A stretch of DNA of 64,000 nt from contig JAPCJR010000006.1 in NCBI GenBank assembly GCA_027886865.1, forward strand, positions 6,649 to 70,648, given 5' to 3'. Both the position numbers and the translations under genes were made by a program. The stretch is from Nitrososphaerota archaeon. Lineage in GTDB: Archaea; Thermoproteota; Nitrososphaeria; Nitrososphaerales; UBA183. Shown here in pieces: positions 43,741-51,675 of this stretch; positions within the stretch are counted from its first letter, which is position 1; each line of letters begins with the position of its first letter. The notes beneath the pieces are model-generated. The model saw nothing but the letters and a program-made list of their open reading frames with translations. It searched no databases and was not told the origin of the DNA.

Positions 43741-43846
43741 CGCAGCGACCACAAATCCGCCCGTCCGTATTTAATCGATTCATCGGTGTGTGCATTTGCA
43801 CGCAGGTATGGGCATCTGCCCGGATGGTGTTTTATCTCCTGGTCCG

Positions 43847-44284
43847 ATGAAAGACCGACGAGGCGTCAAATTGAGCAAGCTTCAGATTGCTACCTCAGGA
43901 GTCCTCGTACTTTCGGCTATCATCGGCGCGACGATACTTAGGACGGATGGCTATCTCTGGGCGGCTGCGCCCTCCCATGCATACGGCCTCATCGCTTTCG
44001 CGGCCGTGGACCTCGGTCTTGCGATGGTCGTCTGGAGGGCGACCAAGAAGGTCCTGCTTGCGTCGGCACTGCTGGGCGCGGTCCAGTTCACGGCGATGGC
44101 AGGGGATGTATTTGTCGGCCAGCCTGCAGGACTCACGGCCTCCCTCTGGGAGCAGTACCTCCTCGGGGACACCTATTTCGTGGTCCTCCTCTTCGTGCAG
44201 CTCGTGGTCGTAGCCGTGGCGCTGCTGGGACTAGTCTATCGCCAGTCCGCGGACTCGACCGTCCTCAAGGTCCTGGAGCCTTGA
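43847..44284 (+). CDS. Four-TM membrane protein of unknown function
   Basis: About 145 residues with four hydrophobic helices (ATSGVLVLSAIIGATIL; AYGLIAFAAVDLGLAMVVW; VLLASALLGAVQFTAMAGD; YFVVLLFVQLVVVAVALLGL). The frame reaches back to 43790, but a TTTTATC element at 43826-43832 makes the ATG at 43847 or an in-frame TTG at 43871 more likely. No known family. Confidence 0.6.
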   Translation: MKDRRGVKLSKLQIATSGVLVLSAIIGATILRTDGYLWAAAPSHAYGLIAFAAVDLGLAMVVWRATKKVLLASALLGAVQFTAMAGDVFVGQPAGLTASLWEQYLLGDTYFVVLLFVQLVVVAVALLGLVYRQSADSTVLKVLEP

Positions 44285-44374
44285 ATCACCCGTTCTTGCC
44301 CTCTTCGCGCCCGGAGAACTCGTTCACCGCGACAGCAAGCTTAATCTAGCCTCCCGCGGGGGCGAGTATTAGAT

Positions 44375-44578
44375 TTGGACAGAGTTCGGAGGATTTCCGA
44401 GGAGATGCTACTGAAGTTCCCGGGTGTCTTCGGAACCGATTATCAGGAGAACAAGGAGCACCTTAACAAGGTCGCGATCATTCAATCCAAGATGGTAAGG
44501 AACAAAGTTGCGGGTTACATCACAAAGATGAACGGCAGGGCGGCGGACGAGGAAGAGGTCGAGAAGCAGGCGGAGTAG
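44375..44578 (+). CDS. rps17e: Small ribosomal subunit protein eS17
   Basis: A 67-residue basic protein from a TTG, with MDRVRRISEEMLLKFPGVFG, TDYQENKEHL and SKMVRNKVAGYITKM. These match archaeal S17e (pattern ARELLEKYP, FTxDFEENK, SKxLRNKIAGYITRL). The length is normal. It is first of a run of four plus-strand genes and six bases before serK. A GCTTAATC element lies about 31-38 bp upstream. Confidence 0.92.
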   Translation: MDRVRRISEEMLLKFPGVFGTDYQENKEHLNKVAIIQSKMVRNKVAGYITKMNGRAADEEEVEKQAE

Positions 44579-44583
44579 GCTCC

Positions 44584-45384
44584 GTGCCGGCGCAGCAAAC
44601 AATCAACCTCAAACTAGTACCTATCAGCAAACTGATTCCTCACGAAGAAACCGTCGCTCACCTATCGGACAGGCTGGCCCGGAGGATGATACGCGATGGT
44701 GTTCAGAAGGACCCGATAGTCGTGGACGAAGAGAGCCTGATCGTTCTTGATGGGATGCATCGGCTCGAAGCTCTCAGGAGGATGGGCGCCAAGCAAGCTG
44801 TATGTTCACTTGTGGATTACGAGGGTGACCAAGTGAAGCTGTTCAGGTGGTTCCGTCTTGTGGAGAATCCCGGGGAAGAGCTGGTCTCGGATATGCGGAA
44901 GGAGCTCAAAGCTTTCGAGGAGGTCTCGCTCTCGTGGGCCGATGCAGGTTTCGATTCCGGATTGACCCTGACCCACAGTGGAAGGGCGTACGTCACGACG
45001 ACTGGGGAAGGGGCGGACTCAGTGACGAGGGCGGTCAGGAAGTTCGACGGTTTATCCAGGGCCGCCGAGCAGTGGGTACGGTACATCGACGAAGGCACGG
45101 TCTCGCCGGAGCTGCTCAAAGGCAACTACATGGCACTCCTGACCCCCAAGTTCAAAAAGGACGAGGTCATCGATGCGGCCATGCAGGGCAGGCCGTTCCC
45201 GCCTAAGACGACGCTGCACGTCTTCCCGCTGCGCCCGATGGGGATAAACTACCCGATCGAGGCGCTGCGTTCGCAGGGTGACATGCTCGAGAAGTTGCTC
45301 GGGACGAGGAAGCCCCGCCGGATAGACCCCCCGTCCTTCTACAGGGGAAGGCTGTATCGAGAACCCGTGGTGGTGTTCGAATGA
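44584..45384 (+). CDS. serK: SerK-like free-serine kinase (ParB/Srx fold)
   Basis: A 266-residue protein of the archaeal SerK family. The ParB-like N-terminus has ISKLIPHEETV, a later PIVVDEESLIVLDGMHRLEAL block (nucleotide-binding DGxHR) and CSLVDYEGD. The C-terminus has FPPKTTLHVFP. In Thermococcus the family phosphorylates serine to O-phosphoserine with ADP or ATP, supplying cysteine synthesis. Start GTG at 44584. The stop overlaps the ATG of the sulfur-carrier gene (ATGA). The alternative, a ParB-like regulator, is less likely given the single domain and lack of HTH. Confidence 0.75.
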   Translation: MPAQQTINLKLVPISKLIPHEETVAHLSDRLARRMIRDGVQKDPIVVDEESLIVLDGMHRLEALRRMGAKQAVCSLVDYEGDQVKLFRWFRLVENPGEELVSDMRKELKAFEEVSLSWADAGFDSGLTLTHSGRAYVTTTGEGADSVTRAVRKFDGLSRAAEQWVRYIDEGTVSPELLKGNYMALLTPKFKKDEVIDAAMQGRPFPPKTTLHVFPLRPMGINYPIEALRSQGDMLEKLLGTRKPRRIDPPSFYRGRLYREPVVVFE

Positions 45385-45644
45385 CGATTAGGGTGAGATG
45401 CCTGGGACATATCAAGACGAGCGTGGGCAGCGAGACCGTGGAGATCAGAGAAAATACTATGAACGCCGGAGAACTCATCGAAAGCCTCCGCAAGATGGGG
45501 GCGAAGGACCCGCACCTTGGATTCACAAGGTTCAACACCCTGCTGATAGTGAACGGTCAGACCGCGTTCACCGCCGCTGCGGACGACCGGAAACTGGTGG
45601 ATGGCGACGAGGTGCTGCTGGTGCCGTTCTCGCACGGAGGATGA
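45381..45644 (+). CDS. MoaD/ThiS-type sulfur carrier or SAMP-like protein
   Basis: An 87-residue beta-grasp protein, MTIRVRCLGHIKTSVGSETV onward, with LIVNG mid-chain, DGDEVLLVPFSHGG at the end and a free C-terminal Gly-Gly. The Gly-Gly tail would be adenylated by an E1-like enzyme and carry sulfur for molybdopterin, thiamine or tRNA thiolation, or be linked to proteins as a SAMP. The serK neighbour suggests a sulfur-related role. Overlaps serK by four bases. Confidence 0.85.
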   Translation: MTIRVRCLGHIKTSVGSETVEIRENTMNAGELIESLRKMGAKDPHLGFTRFNTLLIVNGQTAFTAAADDRKLVDGDEVLLVPFSHGG

Positions 45645-45648
45645 CCTG

Positions 45649-46089
45649 ATGGGGACCGCAGTGGCGGCCGCAGCGGAGCTCGCCCCGGGCGAGGCGGAAC
45701 GGGAACTTCTGAGGCTCAGGTCGGCCCATCCGCGGCTGACCATCCAGCTGGTGGTCATGAATAGGCTACCCGGCGCTGGGGCGGTCATGATGATCGCCGC
45801 ACAGACCCTCCGGGCCAAGGAGACCGGCGCCCTGTTGGCGGCCAAGCCCGAGGTGGACCTGCTGCTCCGGCTCGCCGGGACGAGCCAGATAACGGAGGCG
45901 CTGCAGAAGCACGGCTACGGCGCGCAGGGAGCGAAGATGCTAGTCGCGGCCGGCTCGAACAAGGGCGTCGAGAGGCTGAGGAGGGAGCTGTCGGGCAGCA
46001 AGTCGTACAGGGTGCTCGAACCGGAGAGGGTTGACGAGGAAGACCTCGACATGGTCGAGGTGGCAGCGCTGCTCGGGACCAAGACCTAA
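45649..46089 (+). CDS. cgi121: KEOPS complex subunit Cgi121
   Basis: A 146-residue protein whose core reads AQTLRAKETGALLAAKPEVD, then LLLRLAGTSQITEALQKHGY and GAKMLVAAGS. This is the Cgi121/TPRKB pattern (an E-LLRLSG-QI-AI segment). Cgi121 binds the tRNA CCA end and Bud32 in the KEOPS complex that makes t6A37. The ATG is five bases after the sulfur-carrier stop. Its 3' end overlaps the THUMP gene by four bases, and sua5, which makes the t6A precursor, is just beyond. Confidence 0.8.
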   Translation: MGTAVAAAAELAPGEAERELLRLRSAHPRLTIQLVVMNRLPGAGAVMMIAAQTLRAKETGALLAAKPEVDLLLRLAGTSQITEALQKHGYGAQGAKMLVAAGSNKGVERLRRELSGSKSYRVLEPERVDEEDLDMVEVAALLGTKT

Positions 46090-46598
46090 GCGCTGCGCTT
46101 GAGTTTAGTGATGCTGATCATCTCGTCGGGCCGGACGAGGCAGAGCGCCGAATACTCTCCGAGGATCTCTACCTGAAGGACCTTGTCGGGGGATTCGAGG
46201 CTCACCTTCCTGTCGACGACATCGGCTATGGCGTCGATCAACTGTTTCCTCGAATAAGGCGAATCTCTCTCGTCGATCTCGATCTTGAAGGTCTCCGACT
46301 TGCCGATCTGTTCTCCAAGCTGTTTGGCCGCCTCTTTGATCTGCTCAAGGATGGTGTCGACGACCAGGTCGACCGGTATGACCCTCTGGATGAAGTGGAC
46401 CCTGAACGGCTCCGACCGCACATAGTCCCTCAGAAAGGCTATGAACCCTCTCGGGTCCTCGATGTCTACCTCGAGCAGACCGTCGAAGTCGGATTTTTCC
46501 ACGTGCAGCTTCCGCAACCCGTGCTGCAGAGCGATCTCCTTGAACTCGGCTGAGGCTTTTGCCTCGCTGCCCTTCTGAGAGGTAAGAATCAGGTTCAT
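46086..46598 (-). CDS. THUMP-domain protein (Tan1/THUMPD1-like)
   Basis: A 170-residue protein beginning MNLILTSQKGSEAKASAEFK. The C-terminal half is a THUMP domain: SETFKIEIDERDSPYSRKQL, IADVVDRKVSLESPDKVL and SALCLV. It most resembles Tan1, the tRNA-binding partner for ac4C12 formation. No catalytic domain is attached. Its ATG overlaps the sua5 stop (ATGA), placing it in an operon with a t6A gene. Confidence 0.82.
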   Translation of the reverse strand: MNLILTSQKGSEAKASAEFKEIALQHGLRKLHVEKSDFDGLLEVDIEDPRGFIAFLRDYVRSEPFRVHFIQRVIPVDLVVDTILEQIKEAAKQLGEQIGKSETFKIEIDERDSPYSRKQLIDAIADVVDRKVSLESPDKVLQVEILGEYSALCLVRPDEMISITKLKRSA

Positions 46599-47212
46599 CT
46601 ATTGAAACTCTCCCGTGTAATCCCCGAATCAATGCCGATTGCACCCCTCCTTAAAACCTCAACAGACCCCCGGACCACTTTGACGATGGTTGACTCGGTG
46701 CCATCGGTGCGGCCTCCGTCTATCACCGCGTCCAGCAGGTCCCCCATACTGCGCTCCACCTCCCCTGCGGTCCTGCTGGAGGGCTGCCCTGACAGGTTAG
46801 CGCTGGTCCCCGTGATGGAGCCACCCGCTTCCTGAGCCAAGGCCCGGGGGACTTCATGGTCCGGGACACGCACCCCCAACCATCCCGTCCCCTGGTCCAG
46901 CCTGAGGGGCACAGGCCTCTTGAGCGGGGCGACTATAGTCAGCGCGCCCGGCCAGAACCTCCGGGCGAGCTCGAGCGCGAGGCCGTCCAGTGCCACAAGG
47001 CTCTCCGCCTGCTCGATTCCGGCGCACAGCACCGGGATTGGCTTCGCCTCCCGGCCCTTGGACTCGAAGAGCCTGTCGATCGCCTGGCTATTCCAGGGGT
47101 CGCATCCGAGACCGTAGACGGTGTCCGTTGGGAAGGCGACCAGACCGCCGCGCCTTACGATCGCGGCCACCTCGGAGATGGAGGCGGCGTCGCGTCCCAA
47201 AATTCTTGTCAA
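46595..47212 (-). CDS. sua5: Threonylcarbamoyl-AMP synthase (Sua5/YrdC/TsaC)
   Basis: A 205-residue YrdC-domain enzyme with GLVAFPTDTVYGLGCDPWN, FESKGREAKPIPVL, FWPGALTIV, GVRVPDH and SITGTSANLSG. It condenses Thr, bicarbonate and ATP to threonylcarbamoyl-AMP, the substrate of KEOPS for t6A37. It lacks the extra Sua5 C-terminal domain, so it is the short TsaC-like form. Divergent from a tiny acidic ORF. Confidence 0.93.
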   Translation of the reverse strand: MTRILGRDAASISEVAAIVRRGGLVAFPTDTVYGLGCDPWNSQAIDRLFESKGREAKPIPVLCAGIEQAESLVALDGLALELARRFWPGALTIVAPLKRPVPLRLDQGTGWLGVRVPDHEVPRALAQEAGGSITGTSANLSGQPSSRTAGEVERSMGDLLDAVIDGGRTDGTESTIVKVVRGSVEVLRRGAIGIDSGITRESFNR

Positions 47213-47236
47213 CGCGACAGGTCGAGGCCAGCAACG

Positions 47237-47250
47237 CTTAATAGTTTAAC
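47237..47250 (+). promoter_or_regulatory. TATA-like element before the acidic microprotein
   Basis: CTTAATAGTTTAAC, ending 24 bp before the ATG at 47274. It could serve the leaderless plus-strand gene, or sua5 on the other strand. Confidence 0.45.
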
Positions 47251-47273
47251 GAAAAGCGCCACGGCCGCTACCT

Positions 47274-47366
47274 ATGTCCGTCGAAGACGACGAATCCGAG
47301 GACGAAACAGACGAGGAGTTAGAAGACGACGGTTGGGAAGAGGACTCCGAAGAGGACGAGTTCTAA
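47274..47366 (+). CDS. Acidic microprotein of 30 residues
   Basis: ATG at 47274 reads MSVEDDESEDETDEELEDDG, then WEEDSEEDEF and stop. About two thirds of the residues are Asp or Glu, with one Trp and one terminal Phe. A CTTAATAGTTTAAC element lies 25-38 bp upstream, so it looks transcribed. It shares its opening with the acidic ORF at 39496. The likeness to acidic tails that cap basic proteins suggests a chaperone-like or charge-mimic role, as inference. Confidence 0.5.
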   Translation: MSVEDDESEDETDEELEDDGWEEDSEEDEF

Positions 47367-47443
47367 GCCCATGAAACAGTAGGAACGTAGTCCATTCGAT
47401 TATCTTATAGCAGCGCCCGCTGGGCTTGCCCCGGGCTGGATGC

Positions 47444-48115
47444 ATGGTCACGCCAATTTTAGTCATAAATTTCAAGAACTACAGCGAGATACTAGGAGAA
47501 TCAGCACTTCGCCTCGCAAGGTCGGCGGAGCGCGTCTCCGCCATTATGGACGTCCACATCATCCTAGCTCCGCCGGTCCCTTCCTTGGCAGCGATAGCCT
47601 CCAGCGTCAGAATCCCGGTCTTCAGCCAGAACGTGGAGGACTCGGTCGAAGGGAAAAGCACCGGCGCCGTGATTCCAGAGGCGCTCAGGGCTTGGAGGTG
47701 CGCCGGGTCCCTGATCAACCACAGCGAGTCCAGGACCCGTCTCGATGTAATCGCCAAACTCGTCCCCAGGATGAAGGAGTCAGGCCTGACATCGTGCGTT
47801 TGCGCCGAGAGCACGGAGGAGCTGGTCAAGTTCGTCCCGCTGGACCCGGAATACATAGCTGTGGAGCCTCCGGAGCTCATCGGGACGGGAATATCGGTCT
47901 CAAAGGCGAGGCCGGAACTCATCTCGGACTCGGTCGAGGCTGCCTTGAGGGCAGGATACGGTGGAAGCGTCCTCTGCGGCGCCGGGATAGTCAGCGGCGA
48001 CGACGCGAGGGCAGCTACCAGGCTTGGAGCACGCGGCATATTGGTGGCAAGCAGCGTCGTGAAGTCGACAGACTGGGAGGCTAAGATAAAGGAGCTCGCC
48101 TTCGGCCTCCTCTGA
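47444..48115 (+). CDS. tpiA: Triosephosphate isomerase
   Basis: A 223-residue short archaeal TIM. It begins MVTPILVINFKNY with the catalytic Asn/Lys. The catalytic His is in LINHSESR, the catalytic Glu in VEPPELIGTG, and the phosphate loop is GGSVLCGAGI. The 18 bases of open frame upstream (to 47426) lack homology. It interconverts dihydroxyacetone phosphate and glyceraldehyde 3-phosphate and is close to aldolase and FBPase genes. Confidence 0.96.
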   Translation: MVTPILVINFKNYSEILGESALRLARSAERVSAIMDVHIILAPPVPSLAAIASSVRIPVFSQNVEDSVEGKSTGAVIPEALRAWRCAGSLINHSESRTRLDVIAKLVPRMKESGLTSCVCAESTEELVKFVPLDPEYIAVEPPELIGTGISVSKARPELISDSVEAALRAGYGGSVLCGAGIVSGDDARAATRLGARGILVASSVVKSTDWEAKIKELAFGLL

Positions 48116-48183
48116 CCACACCAGAAAGACTAGCCCTAGCGCGCCGCGGGCGTATGACGGGGCCGTGAAAGCTCAGGACGGCG

Positions 48184-49080
48184 TCAGCGGCCGGAGATCA
48201 TGGATTCCACTTCCCTCACCAGGCTCTCGGTACCCATGTAGACGGGCGTCGACTCTGCGAGGGAAGACGGGGAGAGGGAAAGGATGTCCCGCGAGCCGTC
48301 GGATGCAAACCCGTGCGCCTCCCGTGTGATGTAGGCCATCGGCGCAGCTTCGTAGAGCACCCTCAGCTTGCCCTTTGGCTTGCTCTTGAGCTCCGGATAA
48401 CCGAATATGCCGCCATAACGGAGGACCTGATTGTAGTCGCCGACGAACGTTCCCCCGTAGCGGAGCTTCATCCCGCGGTCCTCGAGCGACGCGACGAACC
48501 TCTCGACGGGCTCGATCCACTCCCTCCTCTGCCCCCCGAACCCGAAGACCTCGGGATCCTCGGGTATCCGAAGGCCGGTCTCCAGCAGGGTGAACTCCGT
48601 CCGGCCCTCTCGCTCCACGGCGACGAAAGTCTGTACGCCGCCTCCCGTCGAGTAGGTGAGGGTGAGCATAGGGCCGTAGGTGACGTAGGCGGCACCCACC
48701 ATCCGTTTGCCGGAGCACGGCAGCTTCGAGGAGTACAGGCCGAAGATGGAGCCGAGCGGGTTGTTTGTCGAGATGTTCGATGACCCGTCTAGGGGGTCCA
48801 TCGCGACGTGGACGGAGCCCCTACCCATCATGGCTTCGGCCATCTCCTCCGAAGCCACCTCCTTCACTCGGCCCGTCGAGATGAGGGACGTGGCGAACAG
48901 GTCGTTCGCGTATACATCGATCTCGGCCTGTTTCTCTCCGGAAGGGTTTATGCCGCGTGTCATCCCTCTGCTCATGGGAAGGGCGTCCCGGACCCGGACG
49001 CTCGTCGCCGCTATCGCCGAGATCAACAAAGCGAGGTCGTCCGGTGAATTAGCGCGAAGATGGTCTTCTAGAATCGTCAA
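48184..49080 (-). CDS. fbp: Fructose-1,6-bisphosphatase, class I
   Basis: A 298-residue protein with the metal-site motif MDPLDGSSNIS, EKQAEIDVYAND upstream, and the substrate-loop blocks LRYGGTFVGDYNQVLRYGG and YEAAPMAY. This is the class I (eukaryotic/bacterial type) enzyme, not the bifunctional class V aldolase/phosphatase common in archaea. It is divergent from the aldolase gene (58 bp between starts), so both gluconeogenic genes share a control region. TTAAATACG at 49096-49104 is a TATA candidate. Confidence 0.9.
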   Translation of the reverse strand: MTILEDHLRANSPDDLALLISAIAATSVRVRDALPMSRGMTRGINPSGEKQAEIDVYANDLFATSLISTGRVKEVASEEMAEAMMGRGSVHVAMDPLDGSSNISTNNPLGSIFGLYSSKLPCSGKRMVGAAYVTYGPMLTLTYSTGGGVQTFVAVEREGRTEFTLLETGLRIPEDPEVFGFGGQRREWIEPVERFVASLEDRGMKLRYGGTFVGDYNQVLRYGGIFGYPELKSKPKGKLRVLYEAAPMAYITREAHGFASDGSRDILSLSPSSLAESTPVYMGTESLVREVESMISGR

Positions 49081-49138
49081 ATGTTCGCTGCACCCTTAAA
49101 TACGCCTCGACGGGGATAAAGCTATTGCGTGAAGGGTC

Positions 49139-49927
49139 TTGACAGGTAAGAATGACCGGATGGACGTTTTCCTTGAGAACGGAAAGAGCACCATACTCGC
49201 ATATGACCAGGGGCTCGAGCACGGTCCCAGCTCTGATTTTGACAACAGAAACGTCGACCCGGCGTTCATAGTGGAGATGGCCTCGAAGGGGGGCTTCAAC
49301 GGGCTTGCCCTGCAGAAGGGCGTGGCAGAGAGATACTACGACGGGAAGGTCCCGCTGATATTGAAAGTCAACGGCAAGTCCAGCCTCCCAAAGGGGGAGC
49401 CGATCGCCCGTCAGAACTGCTCGGTCGAGTACGCAGTCTCGCTCGGGGCCAAGGCCATAGGCTACACCATCTACCTCGGAAGCGGTTACGAGTCGGAGAT
49501 GTTCGCGGAGTTCGGGAGGGTCCAGGAGGAGGCGCACGAACGCGGCTTGGCCGCGATTACGTGGGTGTATCCCCGGGGCGCGGCGGTCCAGAACGACACG
49601 TCGAAGGAGATAGTCGCGTACGCTGCCAGGGTGGCGCTAGAACTAGGTGCGGACGCGGCCAAGATCAAGTACACCGGAGACAGTCAGTCCTTCGCGTGGG
49701 CGGTCAAGTCGGCGGGGAGGTCCAAGGTGTTCATGTCGGGGGGCCCGAAGGCCGCGACCGACGGTGCCTTCCTCGAGCAGGTGAGGGGAGCCATAGACGC
49801 GGGAGCCACGGGGATAGCCGTGGGAAGGAACGTCTGGCAGCATCCGGAGCCGCTGAAGATGGCGGACCTGCTGAGACAGGTGGTCTTCGAGAACCTGCAG
49901 GTGGCTTCACTGAAGGCATCGAACTAG
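49139..49927 (+). CDS. fba: Fructose-bisphosphate aldolase, DhnA/archaeal class I
   Basis: A 262-residue TIM barrel from a TTG. The signature ILAYDQGLEHGP opens the barrel. The Schiff-base Lys lies in AAKIKYTGD, and phosphate binding is by SGGPKAATDG and GIAVGRNVWQH. This is the DhnA family of archaeal class I aldolases. A class I FBPase is divergent from it, which supports separate aldolase and phosphatase steps in this organism. Confidence 0.94.
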   Translation: MTGKNDRMDVFLENGKSTILAYDQGLEHGPSSDFDNRNVDPAFIVEMASKGGFNGLALQKGVAERYYDGKVPLILKVNGKSSLPKGEPIARQNCSVEYAVSLGAKAIGYTIYLGSGYESEMFAEFGRVQEEAHERGLAAITWVYPRGAAVQNDTSKEIVAYAARVALELGADAAKIKYTGDSQSFAWAVKSAGRSKVFMSGGPKAATDGAFLEQVRGAIDAGATGIAVGRNVWQHPEPLKMADLLRQVVFENLQVASLKASN

Positions 49928-49948
49928 CTGGACGCGGAGTTTGTCAAG

Positions 49949-50317
49949 ATGAAAATATTCATCATAGATATCGACGGCACGATTTGCGAGAACATCCCCA
50001 ACGAGCTGGGAGCCGAGAGGATGAGGCACGCCAAGCCCTACAACGACTCGATAAAGGCGATAAACAGCCTGTACGATGAGGGGAATTACATCTGTTTCTT
50101 CACGGCCCGGACCGACGAGCACGACGAGGCGACGAGGGACTGGCTCAAGAAGCACGGGGTCAGGTATCACAGGCTCATACTGAACAAGCCGAGGAAGCTC
50201 CCTCCCTTCACCGAGTACCACTTCATCGACGACGCGCACGTAAAGGCCACGACCTTCAAGGGGAAGTTCACGAACTTTGTCAAGAAGAACGTGGAGATAG
50301 AAGTCTTCGAAGAATAG
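49949..50317 (+). CDS. HAD-superfamily phosphatase
   Basis: A 122-residue minimal HAD protein. Motif I is DIDGTICEN, motif II is FFTARTDEH with Thr, a Lys follows in NKPRKLPP, and motif IV is HFIDDA. It lacks a cap domain. The TARTDEH stretch resembles small polynucleotide-kinase-phosphatase or capsule-type HAD phosphatases; the substrate is unknown. It is 21 bases after the aldolase and probably co-transcribed. Confidence 0.82.
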   Translation: MKIFIIDIDGTICENIPNELGAERMRHAKPYNDSIKAINSLYDEGNYICFFTARTDEHDEATRDWLKKHGVRYHRLILNKPRKLPPFTEYHFIDDAHVKATTFKGKFTNFVKKNVEIEVFEE

Positions 50318-50332
50318 CGCGACCCCTACTTA

Positions 50333-50342
50333 GGTTATATAC
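50333..50342 (+). promoter_or_regulatory. TATA box of the coiled-coil gene at 50.4 kb
   Basis: GGTTATATAC, 24-33 bp before the ATG at 50366; a leaderless transcript is implied. Confidence 0.6.
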
Positions 50343-50365
50343 GTAAATCGCAAACGCTATCAGGT

Positions 50366-50674
50366 ATGTCCATTCCGATGATACAGAAGGGACTCGAGAG
50401 GCTCGAATCCCTCATCGCCGAATCGCAGGCTCAGATGAAGCGGATGGAAGAGTTCATGCGCTCGAGCAGGGGGGAGTCGAACTCCAAGTTCGACGCGCTG
50501 ATGGAGGACCAGAACGCCAAGTTTGCCAACCTGAAGACCGAACTGAGCGCGATGCGGACGGACATGAACAGCCTGAAGAGCGGCCTGACACTAAGGATGG
50601 ACTCCCTGGACAAGAAGATAACGACGCTAGAGATCAACTTCAAGAAGCTCGACGACGGTCTCAGGCAAGGCTAA
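50366..50674 (+). CDS. Short coiled-coil protein
   Basis: A 102-residue protein, almost entirely helical with heptads of Leu/Met/Phe (about residues 5-98). It has SLIAESQAQMKRMEEFM and then repeated 7- and 14-residue steps such as LKTELSAMRTDMNSLKSGL. No other domain. It is probably a self-assembling trimer or dimer. Its stop overlaps the convergent SelB-like gene by four bases. Function unknown. Confidence 0.65.
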   Translation: MSIPMIQKGLERLESLIAESQAQMKRMEEFMRSSRGESNSKFDALMEDQNAKFANLKTELSAMRTDMNSLKSGLTLRMDSLDKKITTLEINFKKLDDGLRQG

Positions 50675-51636
50675 GGCGCTACCTTCGCCAGGCCGCCGCC
50701 GGCTACCCTCAGGCCCTTTCCGTTCAGGTCTATGACGGCCAGCCTCATGCCTTCCCAGACCGGGACGGGGCCCGGCACCTTGGCAGAATAGAGGTCCCCC
50801 TCTTTGACGATGCTGGCGAGCACCAGCTCCCCGGGCAGCTGGAGGTGCAGGTCTCTCCCGTCCACTTCCTGTTTGTAGTAGGCACTCTTCGCGAAGGCGA
50901 ACGAGACCTTCTCGGCCAGCTTGAACGAGCCGTCGTCGAGCCAAGAGGTCTTGTCCAGGTCCTTCGCGTCCACACCCTTCAACGAGAGCCCGACCCTCAT
51001 CCCTCTGCCCGCGCTCTCCTGGTCCTCGTCGTTGACCTGTATCCCCTTGACCTCCACGGTCCTCTCCGGTGACGACGGGACGGCTCGCAGCTTGTCGTGG
51101 ACGGAGACCTTCCCGGACAGCACGAAGCCCAGGACGACGGTTCCGACCCCCTTCACGCTGAAGGCCCGGTCGATGTAGACCAGCGCCCCGGCAGGGGCCG
51201 CGGGCGACGACCGCTCGACCCCCGAAAGGTCGATGACCGACGAGTCCCCGGTCCTGCGTTCCACCGGGTAGCCCGCAAGGCCTAGCCCCTTGAAAGCCGT
51301 CTTCACCTCTTCAGGGCCCGCCCCGCCGTCGATTATCTCTACGCGGCCCGGAAGCCGAAAGCTCTCCAGCAGCACGGCGAGCTCGCCGTCGGGCGCCGAG
51401 AGCCGTCCGTTGGGCGGGAATAGGTAGCAGGCATAGTCGGAGATGGATGCGATCCGGGAATACCCCTGAATCTTGTCCGGAAACATCGGGTCGTCCAGGA
51501 AGGAGATCCTCTTCCCAGCCTCGTTCCTGTGGTATACTATCATCCCTTCGACCTCGCTCTTCTTGGCGATCGACCCCTCGAACTTCGTCTTGAGTTCCTT
51601 GTCAGCCCCGAAGATGCCTATGGTATGTCCTTCCAT
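50671..51636 (-). CDS. SelB/EF-Tu-like protein with degenerate G domain
   Basis: A 321-residue protein. The C-terminal part (about 150-321) matches domains II and III of archaeal SelB: RAFSVKGVGTVVLGFVLSGK, EVKGIQVNDEDQESAGRGM and RVGLSLKGVDAKDLDK. The N-terminal 150 residues have the G-domain outline, but the P-loop reads GADKELKTKF with no GKT/GKS. The DxxG and NKxD motifs are absent too, so GTP binding is probably lost. No selenocysteine genes are seen. It may act as a tRNA- or ribosome-binding factor; the role is unknown. Confidence 0.75.
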   Translation of the reverse strand: MEGHTIGIFGADKELKTKFEGSIAKKSEVEGMIVYHRNEAGKRISFLDDPMFPDKIQGYSRIASISDYACYLFPPNGRLSAPDGELAVLLESFRLPGRVEIIDGGAGPEEVKTAFKGLGLAGYPVERRTGDSSVIDLSGVERSSPAAPAGALVYIDRAFSVKGVGTVVLGFVLSGKVSVHDKLRAVPSSPERTVEVKGIQVNDEDQESAGRGMRVGLSLKGVDAKDLDKTSWLDDGSFKLAEKVSFAFAKSAYYKQEVDGRDLHLQLPGELVLASIVKEGDLYSAKVPGPVPVWEGMRLAVIDLNGKGLRVAGGGLAKVAP

Positions 51637-51675
51637 GAAACGAACCCACTCCGCCCCTCGGAGGTGTAATAAGCT

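Noticed and set aside
44584..45384. Chromosome-partition ParB
   Set aside because: The ParB-like N-terminal fold is present, but there is no HTH, no parA neighbour, and the pattern fits SerK better.
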